DNA of 64,000 nucleotides from Clonostachys chloroleuca (Eukaryota > Ascomycota > Sordariomycetes > Hypocreales > Bionectriaceae), in assembly GCA_037952775.1 (NCBI GenBank), contig JBANAY010000004.1:4774001-4838000 (forward strand), written 5' to 3'. A program made the position numbers and the translations under genes. Of the stretch, positions 1-10,155 are shown one piece after another; positions within the stretch are counted from its first letter, which is position 1; the number at the start of each line of letters is the position of its first letter. The notes beneath the pieces are model-generated. The model ran no database searches. It was not told where the DNA came from and worked only from the letters and a program-made list of their open reading frames with translations.

Positions 1-128
1 GTTGCCGCGAGTATCCTGTTGTCGTGCCACCAGCCGCCGTTCACGAAGGTTTCTTGGTTGGAGAGCAACCCAATGGTTTGGCCCTGCCACAGAGAGGGAT
101 TGGGAAGGGGGTTTTGAACACTAGACAT
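1..128 (-). CDS. 5' end of an unidentified protein, cut by the window edge
   Basis: Reading the minus strand from an ATG at 128-126 gives 42 open codons to the edge. The translation begins MSSVQNPLPNP and contains LLSNQETFVNGGWWHDN, which has the look of a real coding segment (Gly/Trp/Asn-rich, no stops). I do not recognise the family. The gene is divergent from the DUF167 gene at 921, so 129-920 is probably a shared promoter region. It could be extended, spliced or refuted only with sequence left of the window. Confidence 0.5.
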   Translation of the reverse strand, partial: MSSVQNPLPNPSLWQGQTIGLLSNQETFVNGGWWHDNRILAA

Positions 129-920
129 CAACGATCTCGCGTTAGGATATTTTCAATCGGTGCATCGGGCGCAGAAGCAGGGTGGGCAGGGCGCGCGGGG
201 GAGATGCGTACATGTGTTGTCAAAATCGTAGACGTGCAGGGCTTTGATTTTCTCGACAGCTAGTTCTGCAATCAGCTATTGTTCAGGCAACAGGTTGCGC
301 GACGGTACACTCGTGGGGGTCTGGTTACCTGGAAGTTGCTTGGACAAAATGGACCAGCGGCCGAGCGCAGTCACAGTGAACTGTGATGAATTATTTGTTG
401 TGCCATGGAGGGCACTGAAGGCTGAGGCCATGACGGCACTCGATGGAAAACTCAGTCGGCGAGAGCGGGGGGCGAGCATATAGGGAGCGACTATGTGGCC
501 AAGAGAATTCTATGATCCTACTACCTAGGTCTTCCCGTAGATGCGAGGATGGCGGATTGAGTCACCCTGCTTCTCGGTGCCTCTGTGGTTTGGGATGCAA
601 GAGGGAAGGTTCAGGCAAGTGGCACCAAGAAATCATGACGCGCGACAGCTTCAGTGCTTCAGTGCTACAAGTGGGGCGGCGGTTGCGCCTGGAAGATCAG
701 CAGCAAGCAGGTAATGCGACCCTGTCACTCTGCTACGCCTCACTCCTGCTGCATGGCTCCTTCCATCTTACTCTCATTGGATAGGTACCTCCCTGTGCTG
801 GCCACAACTTCAAGTTCCTCTCACTCTTTTGCACACAAAACAAACCCTTATCCTACCTATGCGTCGGTGAGGGATCAGTGTCGCCACCTATAGAACCGAA
901 TCGCCCGTTTGGCTAATGCA
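129..920. promoter_or_regulatory. Intergenic, presumed divergent promoter region
   Basis: This 0.8 kb lies between the partial minus-strand gene and the DUF167 gene. Short open frames here show no family resemblance. I see no repeats, RNA genes or clear TATA box. Confidence 0.4.
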
Positions 921-1274
921 ATGGCATCGTCGAGCGCCGTTCGCTTTATCGCCGCCTCCAAGAAGTCTCCGTTGGGCTCTTTACAGATTCACCTGCACGT
1001 GAAGCCTGGTGCGAGCAAGAACCGGGAAGGCATCCTCAGTGTTTCCGACTCCACAGTCGACCTCTGTGTGGCTGCGCGAGCCCAGGATGGTGAGGCCAAC
1101 AAAGCTGTTGTCAGCCTCCTTAGTGACGTGCTGGATGTTCCCAGATCGAGACTTTCCTTAAGCCACGGCATGAAGTCCAGAGACAAAGTTGTGGTTCTTG
1201 GCGGAGTGTCCGGGGAAAGTGGGGACGAATTTGCAGAAAATGTGCTGGCCCAGCTTCGAAAAGCAGTTGGATGA
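921..1274 (+). CDS. DUF167 (UPF0235/YggU-like) small protein
   Basis: A single exon of 117 codons plus stop. The protein matches the DUF167 family pattern: a beta strand leading into VKPGASKN (about residues 28-35), then DGEANKAVVSLLSDVL and a following basic SRDKVVVL strand. The length is typical for the family (about 100-120 residues). The molecular function of DUF167 is not established. I chose the ATG at 921; the frame is open further up only through a TTG at 909. It is convergent with the MFS transporter, whose stop lies about 330 bases away. Family assignment is fairly secure. Confidence 0.85.
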   Translation: MASSSAVRFIAASKKSPLGSLQIHLHVKPGASKNREGILSVSDSTVDLCVAARAQDGEANKAVVSLLSDVLDVPRSRLSLSHGMKSRDKVVVLGGVSGESGDEFAENVLAQLRKAVG

Positions 1275-1605
1275 CTGGGTGCGAGGTGTATCACCATCAA
1301 CTATACTTATCTACAGCTTCTCACATCCATTTGATTCCATTCGGCGATATGACCTAGTGCTTATTCTTTTTGGATAACGCTTAATGTGTAAGGTATGCTA
1401 TTATATCATTATATCCCTTCCTTCTCCCCTCTTTTAATCTGCCAATTTATGCCAATTAGTAGTGTTAACTTAAGAAGACTCGCTATTTGTGTCTACTGTT
1501 TAATTAAATCTGCGAGTTTGACTCGTTGTAATGTGCTTACTGATAGGATAGGCACTACCAGTAGTACACTCGCTCTTCAGCCTTTTTATTGTTTCTCCCA
1601 GATCT
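1275..1605. other. Convergent 3' intergenic region
   Basis: AT-rich sequence between the ends of the DUF167 and MFS genes. It presumably holds both 3' UTRs and polyadenylation signals. Nothing else is visible. Confidence 0.4.
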
Positions 1606-3557
1606 CTACGCCGAGGAAAACTTTTCTTCCTCAGGACCTTCTGTGACAGTAACTTCCTGTTCGGCCCCCGAGTTCTTTTCCACATTTCTCTGTGCCGCCT
1701 GTGCTTCTCGTCTTGCCAGCTTCGCCAGGTATCTTGCCCTCCTCGCGTCCAATCTCTCTTGCTCCTCGCGCAACTGGCAAATCACGGGACTCTTTGATCG
1801 AATCTTGGCGCCGTACTTCCAGAAGACAAACGGGATCGGTATCATCATAACCTCAAGCAGACCCAGCAATGTTCCAGCCCACTGTGGTGTCAAAGCTTGG
1901 TACATTTTCGCTCCAGCTAGAGGCAGGACTCCACCGAATATACTCCTGACGACAGCATTCCCAGCAAGCGCACTAGCAGAATAAATGCCGTACGCTCCAG
2001 CAAGGTAGTTTGCGCCATAAATGAAGGATAGGGTGTTGCCGAGACCGAAGGGAATTCCAAAGATGATGGGGATGACCCAGTGAATGGTTGTGGGGAGACA
2101 AGTCCACGCAAAGACTAATTGGCCTAGGGCTGTGAAGATTGACCCGATTGCCATGACGAGCGCCGTAGCCTCTGGAGGTACCTTTCCAGTTTCCGGATCA
2201 CGAGGCTGCGAGTTGATGAAACGTCGGATAAGAGGCTCAGTCAGAATAGCGATCATGGTGCCGATTCCAATGCCCGAGAAGGCAAGTCCAGAAATACCGG
2301 GAGTCCATCCTCTGTGCTGCGAGAACACGATGGGGTAGGCAACGAAGCAAAGATACAACACTCCGTATACAAGAGACAGCCTGAAATGTCAGCCACGGGG
2401 GCCAAGTCACAAAGTGCACGAAGGAGAGACTACTTACCAAAAATTTAGGAACCAAAGGATAGGCTCCGTGAAGAATAAAATGATTGGCCGCTTGAGGTTG
2501 ATCTTTGCGAGCTCGAAGTTGGAAACTCTTTGGTCAAACTGACACCACCATCGCTCATCGCCGGTCTCTTTTCGCAACCGGGCTGCTTTTCGTTGCAAGA
2601 TCGTTGGAGGATATGTCTCTTTGCATGTAGCCATGAGGCCGATCCCGACCCCGCCACCAATGAGGACGATCCAACCACTCCATCTCCATCCAAGGTACTG
2701 ATAAACGAAGCCGCCGATGATTCCACCAGTGCTGGGCGCGTTCATCGGGGCGATACTCCACATGGACAGCACAAATGCAAGGAATTCCGGGTTGGCGATA
2801 TCAACAACAGTACCAGGGCTATTGGCAATCATGACGGCACCAAAGAAAGCACTGGTAGAAGTTAAACTCAGGGACGAAGCTACTAGCGAGGAGAGAAAAT
2901 CACTTACCAAAAGAAGCGGCTGACAATGATACTGGTCAAGTTTGTTGCCAGTCCGCTGGGAAGAATGAGCAGCGCCCAACATGAAAGACACACAAGGTAT
3001 ACCTTTTGACGACCATACAACTCGCTGACTGGGGCCAGAAACAGGCTGCCAGCAGCCAGGCCCAGTAGGTATGTTGTCATACCCAGAGTTGCGATTGTGG
3101 TTGATGAGTCGAATTCCTCCACTAGACCGGGGATGGTCGACGCATAACTGGTACTATACAAGACCACAATCCACCCCGTGTAAGCCAAAGCGGTGATAAT
3201 CCATGCTCGGTATAGTGTGGACCAATTCTTGGGGTTTTCTGGGTCGCCATCCTCAAAGACAACCTCAAAATCTGGGGGCCGGGAGGCGTTACTCGCCGTG
3301 CTGGCAGCAGTGCGGGTATGTGCGATGCATTCGGCCGCAAATTCTGGATCCGGCGTGAGAGCGTTCTCCAAGTTTTGGTACGGATCTGTGCCGTCGAGAC
3401 GATGTGTTGCCACACTGCGCAGGCTGTGATTTGTCCTGTTGGTCTGGATGGGTTCTAGACGAATAGAGTCGCTCCCCGAACTAGACGATGATGAAGCGTC
3501 ACTAGTACTAGTGCGCGGTACGGCCTTCTCGGCATTTTGGTTCATGTCTTTCTCCAT
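1606..3557 (-). CDS. MFS transporter, DHA1 (multidrug/polyamine) type
   Basis: Three exons: 3557-2908, 2851-2438 and 2380-1606. Both introns have GTAAGT donors and CAG acceptors, and each splits a TG|N codon. The spliced product is 612 residues. A Ser-rich cytosolic N-terminus of about 115 residues carries DPENPKNW (residues 105-112), a hallmark of fungal DHA1 drug/polyamine transporters. Twelve hydrophobic spans follow, with an MFS motif A variant, PVSELYGRQK, at about 176-185. The C-terminus is charged. Members export drugs, polyamines or other small molecules at the plasma membrane by proton antiport; the substrate cannot be read from sequence. No biosynthetic genes lie beside it, so a secondary-metabolite cluster role is not suggested. 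Confidence 0.93.
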
Positions 3558-5036
3558 TGCTCAATACACTATCCACCTTGTCTCAGACAGGGGAAGAGTT
3601 GGAGAGGAATTGTATGTATGTGGGGTGAGTGGGCGGATCAGGATGAAAGGGGCCTAAAGGTGGGATGAATCATTGCAGGCAGGGTCATTGCTTTGCATGA
3701 CACTGTTCTGTTTGACGTTGAGGAAAATCGAAGAGAGAAAATTGCTTGCTGGGATCAAATTCTGAAATGAGTGTGTCTGGGGAGGCAACGGGGGATTAGT
3801 TACTATTATCTCTGCATCTGTCCCTCCATGGGGGGAACCCACACTCAGGCAAAGATGCAATCGACCCATTTAAACAAGTGACTGTCCGTTGCCGGCCTCG
3901 TCTTGAATTTTAAGTCGGATATTGCGCCGGGCATAATGGCCCCACAACCTACGGGCTTGGCTTTACGGCGTGAGGACTATGGCGATGCAATCCATCTTTC
4001 TACAAGTTACCACGCTGGACTGGCTCTCCCGAACTGTTGGTCAAAGCACCGGTCACTGAGTATCTACTTATGACCGAACAAAAGCTGAAGCAATCCACCT
4101 CGTCGCCATTTAGACGAGGGCCGAGGCATAGCTAAGAAATCTAGTCTATTGATCATCCCTCCGGAGATCGTCATCAGGCTCCTCCACTATGGCTACCCCA
4201 TCCCGACGCCGGATGTGATCTTCCTTTACCTAGCCCAATCCCCAGTCACTAGGCCAATCCTTAAGTCAAACACACACACACGCACAGATGACGAACAAGC
4301 AGCCACAAAGACTGCATCGGGCACGGGCCGCATATGTCTGTCTCCCCCAGACCGGTCTCTCAAGAGGGAGATCGCCATGCCCGCCGCAACAGGAAATTCG
4401 CAGCGAAACGCAGCAGCGACATCGGCCCAAGATAACAATACTTGCGTGTTGACTTTCAAGCCAAGGCTCCGTGCCGGCTCCATTTTTTTCTTCGGCGCCG
4501 GTGGTCATCGACGCCCTATGCACGCTTGGGTTATCTGATTGGCGGCTCCATGGCCGGGTTCATGTAAGTATGACAGCGGTTCGACGTGCGTATTGCATTA
4601 CATGCAAACGCACTCGTACGAACTATATGCCTGTACGTCAATCCCTCCGATTCTATCTGATTGGCAGAATAGGTCCGTCTAAGTGTGAATCTCGTTGGCA
4701 TATACAATGAGTTCAACCAAGCCTGCCAGCGGAAAGGGAGCTAGCCCCTTTCGTATTCGTTTCCGGCCGAAGGTCTGCAGATCTCATGCTGTTCCGCCTA
4801 TCCAAGAAGCCGAGGAGAGGAGCAAACAGAACGGTAGTACGCCGGTGAGCCAGGGACTTGGTTGGTCAGTCACATTGCACGTCCGAGCCAAGCCACAACG
4901 CGTACCGACGTATGCATTGTGGTACGATAAGTCCATCGCGTCGTATCCAACAGATGGCCTCACGTTGAAAGGATGTGAGGAAATTAACCTTCTGAGTCGA
5001 CGAACTTTCTACTTTATCAAAACTCATTGGCGGGGG

Positions 5037-5045
5037 TATAAAAGG
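5037..5045 (+). promoter_or_regulatory. Canonical TATA box, target unknown
   Basis: TATAAAAGG preceded by a G-rich stretch, a strong eukaryotic TATA match. No recognised plus-strand gene begins downstream before the antisense end of the Grainyhead gene. It may be a chance match or the promoter of a non-coding or antisense transcript. Confidence 0.3.
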
Positions 5046-5279
5046 CTTCTCGGTGATGCCTATTGCATTGACTCGTGGTACTATAAAGAAATAAACCCGT
5101 CCCCACAACCTCAAGAAATTCGTTTACATCTGGGTCTCGTCAAGTCCGTAAAATCCAATAATTTAAAGGGTTCAGAGATGGTAAGCTTTGTCTCTCAGAC
5201 AGGAAACCCCTTTCATTCGCCAAGGCCGTTCGTCCGTCTTCTCATCCATCCGTGATCCTGTGAAATGAAATACGAAAAA

Positions 5280-5296
5280 GGGGGGGGGGGGGGGGG
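5280..5296. repeat. Poly-G tract, about 17 bases
   Basis: An uninterrupted G run, with a second G7 run about 15 bases on. It lies about 370 bases beyond the stop of the Grainyhead gene, where the transcript strand reads poly-C. Confidence 0.9.
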
Positions 5297-5661
5297 AAAT
5301 AAGCCAAAGAGGGGGGGAAATATGAAGAAAAGAAGAATAATAAAAAGAACTATCGTTAAAATCTCAGGGGTATAATGAAGCAGACAAGGAAAGGTTAGTG
5401 AGCAGTGGTATCTCAGCAATGTCAAAAATGCGAAATTCGACGGCCCTTTCAACGCCCAAATATTTCCCCCAGTCCTAGTGTGCGCCCCCACCATCAATTC
5501 CCCTCCCAAGCCTGGCGACAGGCCAGCCGAATATGCATGCCTTCCCTAGTCTATATTTCGAAAGACTCATCATGAGTAGAATTTCAGTATGTCCAAAATG
5601 TAGATGACAAGATAGAAAGCGAACAAAAAAGCAAATCAAGTGACAAAGAAAGGGGTATCGT

Positions 5662-8337
5662 CTAGAAATAGAGGCGGAGTATGTATCCACTGGCCTCCTC
5701 AAATGTTGTTTCGGTCGGTGTCTCGTCGATGCTGTCAACGGCCATTTCCCATTCGCTCTTAATCGAATCGCTGATTGGATCAATCTCCAATGTCATGTCT
5801 TGGCCTTCTCGCAAGGCATGTATAACATCGTCGTCCATCTCGATATCAAGACCATCGCGAATGGTGTGGATGGTCTTACGAATTTTCGTTGGCTCCAAAT
5901 TCCATTTCTCAGCAACGCAGCGGTTGAATTCTTGTAAATTCCGCTGCATGAGATAGACCGCTCGGTAGTATTGTTTATGTAGGCCATTATTGTTATCGGG
6001 GCGAAGAATGTAGAAGCAAGCGACGGGCTTCGGTGTCCTGTCGGGGGAGGACAGTATGTTGGGTCAACACCTACGGCTTCGATGTAGCCGCTCATCTTTC
6101 CTTCGTCGTCCGTCTTGTTGATTTGGGTTGGTTTGTCATTTGCCACTTTAAGAGGCGCATCTCCGCCCTGTATCACGTCAAAGTTCTGCCATTGTCCACC
6201 TTGTGCGGCGGTGGATTGTTGAGATGCTAGCGAGAGGGAGCTTGGGGAAGGAGAAACCATGGAGTCAGCAATAGAGCTTTGAGCGCTCCTCACCGGCCAA
6301 GTTGAGCCGTCCGGTTTGGATTGTAGTGACTGGTTCCCTGGGAGTGATACCGGGTGCGCATCAGGGTCATCAAGATCTTCGCCTCGGAGATATAACACAC
6401 TAACAGGCCTTGTGCTGGTAAACATGTCCGATAAAGTCTGCAGCTTGTAGTGAAGATCGTCTTCGAGTGTTGTACGACTCCCTCCTGCACCGCTTCCACC
6501 GTCCACAGAGCTCGCTGAAGACATGGACCAGGTTCTTTTGTGCTTTGTCGCCTTTCCGACTCGGGTGTTGTCGCTTATTTTGATTTTAGCGCCGGATCGC
6601 TTTCTCTTGCCAACGTCCTTTAGCCCACTCTCGACTTGGTTGATTTGGTGTTTCACTTTGTCGATCGATTTCTTGACATGGGCCACATCGTTGGACAGTT
6701 TTCGTTCGGCACCGTGATCGCGGAAAAGTTTGACCTTGCAGAAACAGATTTCAGCAGTCGAGTCTTCGGGGCTATTGGGGCTTCGGTCGCCCGAGAGCAG
6801 CCTAGTTTTCGCGCATAGCCGTACCGGGATTCCCTTGACGCCCTTCGAGTGGCTGAAGTCAGTAGATAGGAAATTGAATCGCACGGCAATGTTGACCTCT
6901 GGGACACCTTGGCTTCCAGGAGTCCAGATGACTGAGAATCCGTCGAAAGACGAGGTATCTAGCTCAACTCTCGTTTTCTTCTCGTCTCCTTCGACAGGCT
7001 GCCCAGCTTCCACATATTCAACTGCCTGAAGCTTTCCCCCTCTTTGATGGGCTTCATTCTGGCCTCGTCCTTCCTTCCACAAGCCCCAGCAAACTGAAGG
7101 TTTTTTGTCTCTGCTCTTCGTCTTCGAACGAAACCCTTACGAATGTGCGAAATCTGGTGCCTGGGTTCAAAGGCATGGTGGCCTGCGTGTCGATAATAGA
7201 TAATGCGTATGCCTGACCCTTGTTGAGATACGTCACAGGAATTTCATCCGCGTGCTTAATCATGGCTGTGGGCGCATTCAGGGTCGAATGAAATCGGAAT
7301 TTCTCAGCAAACGAGGGGATGGCCTGGCTCATGGTAACACCCGGGAGTTGCGGGGACTGAAGATTTATCAATGTCGTTCCCGTTTGGAAATTGGACCCGA
7401 TTGAAGGCATACGATCCTCGGGTGGGTTTGACGTAAGGGGCGAGCCGTCTTGTTCCATCGTCTCGTAGCCGGTATCTTGATGGACAAACGTCGATGGTGC
7501 AAATGTTGGCTGAGGAGGTGGTGGAGGTGCCTGTACGAAAGGATTAAAGTGGTGTAGCTGGTGAGTTGGTAAGGGCTGGAAGCCCGGGATTTCAACAGGT
7601 CCTGCTGCCGAAGCTACACCTGACTGAATAGCATTCGCTGATGTCGGCATCGACAATGGCGTTCCCAGTCCATGCCCTGCTGTCAACCCCATTGGCGTGT
7701 GTAAGTCACCTGCTTGAGGGTGGAAGAGGGTATTAGTGCCTCCTGGCGTGGGTGTGTAGTAGCCTGCAGGCCCATTGGCGAAGCTGTTAAAGTTGTATGA
7801 ATTTGGATCCATAAGCGATGGCGTAAACCGCCAGGGCTCGTTTGTTGCTCGGGGAGTAGGGTCATGGTCCTGGAAGGGCTCAGAAGTCTCGAGGGCTTGA
7901 GGCTGGCTGTACAGACGGTTAGCTACGAACTAGACAACCTCAAGGACAGGACTTGTCGCAATGGCGCCGAAGTCTCAGTCTTCGGCCGCCTCGCCGTCCT
8001 TGGCACGTATGGTTCCCTGTCCAGCACGAGGGGAGACTGTGGGCAAGAAAACTAAGCCACGGGGCGAAATTGATAATTACCTTTCTTGAGGTGCAATCCC
8101 GATGTTGAGGGTGCTGTCGGGAATGCTAGTCTGTGCGATTGGTGGAGCTGGAGCTGTTGTACTCGTCGACGCAATTTCAGGAAACTGCTGTCGGAAGTTG
8201 GCCAGCAAATCGTCACCTGGTTTCTGTGAACTCCGCCTGCGCCGTGGAAACTGTATTAGCAACCAACCAACAGATGGGGAAGATCTGTGATGTTTCTCCA
8301 GGAAAAAAATTGATTATACTGACCTTGAGCGAAACAT
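5662..8337 (-). CDS. CP2/Grainyhead-family transcription factor (csp-2-like), two apparent frameshifts
   Basis: Exons: 8337-8324 (a 14-base first exon), 8236-8081 and 7906-5662. Introns are GTCAGT..GCAG and GTAATT..TACAG with a GCTAAC branch site. The N-terminus (FRSRRRSSQKPGDDLLANFR) and a Pro/Gln-rich region precede the CP2 DNA-binding domain, which includes FRFHSTLNAP, EIPVTYLNKGQAYALS and FRTFVRVSFEDEEQRQK, then WKEGRG and NEAHQRGGKLQAVEY. A basic segment and a C-terminal ubiquitin-like/dimerisation region follow. In Neurospora the homologue csp-2 controls conidial separation and cell-wall remodelling. The frame is broken twice: one extra base at an A6 run (plus-strand T6, 7101-7106) and one missing base at a C5 run (plus-strand G5, 6043-6047). 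The two cancel, and a corrected product would be 804 residues. Conserved domain sequence flanks both breaks, so assembly error is likelier than a decaying gene. Confidence 0.88.
6043..6047 (-). other. Apparent -1 base indel in the Grainyhead gene (C5 on coding strand)
   Basis: Upstream the frame reads EAVGVDPTYCPPP. Downstream the family-like RTPKPVACFYILRPD is in the next frame. One more C in the C5 run joins them. A GT..AG pair here would define only a 37-base intron and would remove conserved residues, so splicing is not a good explanation. Confidence 0.75.
7101..7106 (-). other. Apparent +1 base indel in the Grainyhead gene (A6 on coding strand)
   Basis: The CP2 domain reads SFEDEEQRQK up to the A run and then leaves frame. 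With A5 it continues directly into PSVCWGLWKEGRGQNEAHQR, the expected domain continuation. The uncorrected frame stops within about 50 bases. Confidence 0.8.
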
Positions 8338-9147
8338 GGTAGGACTGGTCGTCAGGGCCTGCCCGACGGACAGATGCGTCACTAAGCTTTGACCTCAATC
8401 TATGAAACAGCGGCTGACGTTTGAATTAATCTTTGTTTCCGCTTCCAGTGCTGTAAACTCAGCTGAGCATCAGGCGCCTGGGTAATTTGATAGACATGAG
8501 AGTTGGTAAATGCTCTCAGGAGGACGCGAGAATGAACAAGAACTGCAAATAGACAGCTGCAATTCCTGGGTCAAATAGGCCACAATAAAGATGGCGAAGT
8601 AGTAGCGGCAGATGAAAGGGGGAGGATAGCCGAGGGTTGACTACGAGATATCCAGCCGAGAAATTGTTGTGAAAGGGCCAGACCGGTAGTTGTTTGTTGA
8701 ATCAATATGGAAAGGTGCAAGTGGGGGGTAGAGACGTAGCAGGCAGGTAAGTAAGCATGAGGTGTGCAACCAATGTTATTAGTTGGATGCGCAATAGGTG
8801 GCAAAGTAAAGGGGACGGTTTGCCTGATGTGTCGGAAGAAAAGTGAGAAATGAAGAAGACCGGAAGAAAAAGGCCAGAGGTCCGAAAGCCTTCCTGCTGT
8901 GCGAGGCTTGTCTTGTCTTGTCTGGAACAACAAGAAGTTGTTCTGCGATCCGGTCCAGAGGTACGTATAAGGCTGGTTGCAGGTGTGTAAGTGAGTGGTA
9001 AGCCGGCAGTCAGGCACACCGGTTTTTGGGAATCCTTTGTCGAGATGGGTCTTCGGAACGAAGAAGAGGGAGTATTGATACCAATAATAAATGGGATGAG
9101 AAGGGGAACTGGTCGGCACACTCCGACAGGTACAAGTCGCCTCCGAA

Positions 9148-9170
9148 GGGGGGGGGGGGGGGGGGGGGGG
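9148..9170. repeat. Poly-G tract, 23 bases
   Basis: An uninterrupted G23 about 0.8 kb upstream of the Grainyhead start codon. On the minus strand it creates poly-proline open frames in all phases, which explains the apparent ORFs around it. Confidence 0.9.
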
Positions 9171-10015
9171 ACGCGGCAACTATGAATCGCGGGACGTAGC
9201 AATGAGACTGGTGTGCGCAACAGGAGGCTCTGTCAGTCCCAGCTGGTGATAGGCCCAGCTCGACTAGGAAAAGTGGCGAGGTCGGTCGGAAAGACAGAGC
9301 ACAGAAAGGAAGAGTAGCGGGAGTATCAGAAGCGTCGAGGGCAAGCCACAAGCTGGCCCCCTGACAGGATGGATAAGTGATGTTCTGCCCAGCTGTTTGG
9401 AGGACGGGCAAACAACGGACGCGACAAGAAAACGAGGAGCGAAACCACGGGCAGAGCGAGGTAAAGCCTCGCTGGTGTCGAGGGGAGATGAGATGGGATG
9501 TCGGACGGGATCTAATCAAGTGCGCGTGATCGGGGCGGGTCCAAAGTGAAACGGCCTGAGCAGTCCCTAGGCAATAGCAAACAACGATACTGCCTGGGAA
9601 TTAGATGAGAGAGGTACCAGGCGGTGGGCACGAAGCGAAGTGGCTGAGGAATTCAGCTGGCAGCAGCGCGGGTGCAAGAGGAGAAGGCATTCAAGAGGCA
9701 GGCAGGCAGGTACAAGTCAGGCGGGTGAAGCGGGAAGTCGTACTACCTGCTGGCCCATCCCTAGGCAATGAGTCTGGCACGCTGTTGGTGTAGGCTGTAG
9801 GGAGCAGTGGCAAGGTGCAGCGCAGTGGCAGCAGCCATGTGAGGTGAGTTGAGGCGCTTATGGTGTTATATCAGCAAGAGTCAGGCGAGCCGTTTGATTG
9901 AACACGATGACGGGCAGGAGATCGAGGGCATCAATGATATTCTTACCCTGGTTTAAGTTTTCATTGCCCTCCATCGCCATTACCAATGCGGTTCTGCGAT
10001 GCACCGACTAGCATG

Positions 10016-10155
10016 CACCTACCTGCCTGCCGACGTACCTACCGCTCCAGTGTGACCCCTACTGGCAGCCAATCTACGAGCTGAGGTCCTGTCCAGCCGC
10101 TCGCACCCAGGTACCCTCACCTACCTACAGCGTGCCATGGAGTAATACCTACCTA
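10016..10155. repeat. Cluster of ACCTACC motifs
   Basis: At least four copies of (C/T)ACCTACC occur within about 140 bases: near 10016, 10035, 10110 and 10145. This may be a degenerate tetranucleotide repeat or a factor-binding cluster. Confidence 0.6.

Larger units (their letters stand above)
3558..5661. other. Intergenic, 2.1 kb between MFS and Grainyhead genes
   Basis: The right part should hold the 3' UTR of the Grainyhead gene and the left part the MFS promoter. A canonical TATA box on the plus strand lies at 5037-5045, inside an open frame of 186 codons (4695-5255) with no family resemblance. A poly-G tract is at 5280-5296. No RNA gene is seen. Confidence 0.5.

Noticed and set aside
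1606..3557. A secondary-metabolite cluster around the MFS transporter
   Set aside because: No synthase, P450 or cluster regulator lies nearby. The neighbours are a DUF167 protein and a developmental factor.
5213..5509. Minus-strand 98-codon frame ending in a proline run
   Set aside because: The same artefact, from the poly-G tract at 5280.
6030..6100. A 37-base intron as an alternative to the second Grainyhead frameshift
   Set aside because: It is shorter than the other introns here, and its removal would delete the conserved GVDPTYCPP stretch.
8571..9519. Minus-strand open frames of 170-200 codons with poly-proline
   Set aside because: They exist because the G23 tract has no stops in any frame. 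The flanking residues have no family pattern, and several frames overlap.
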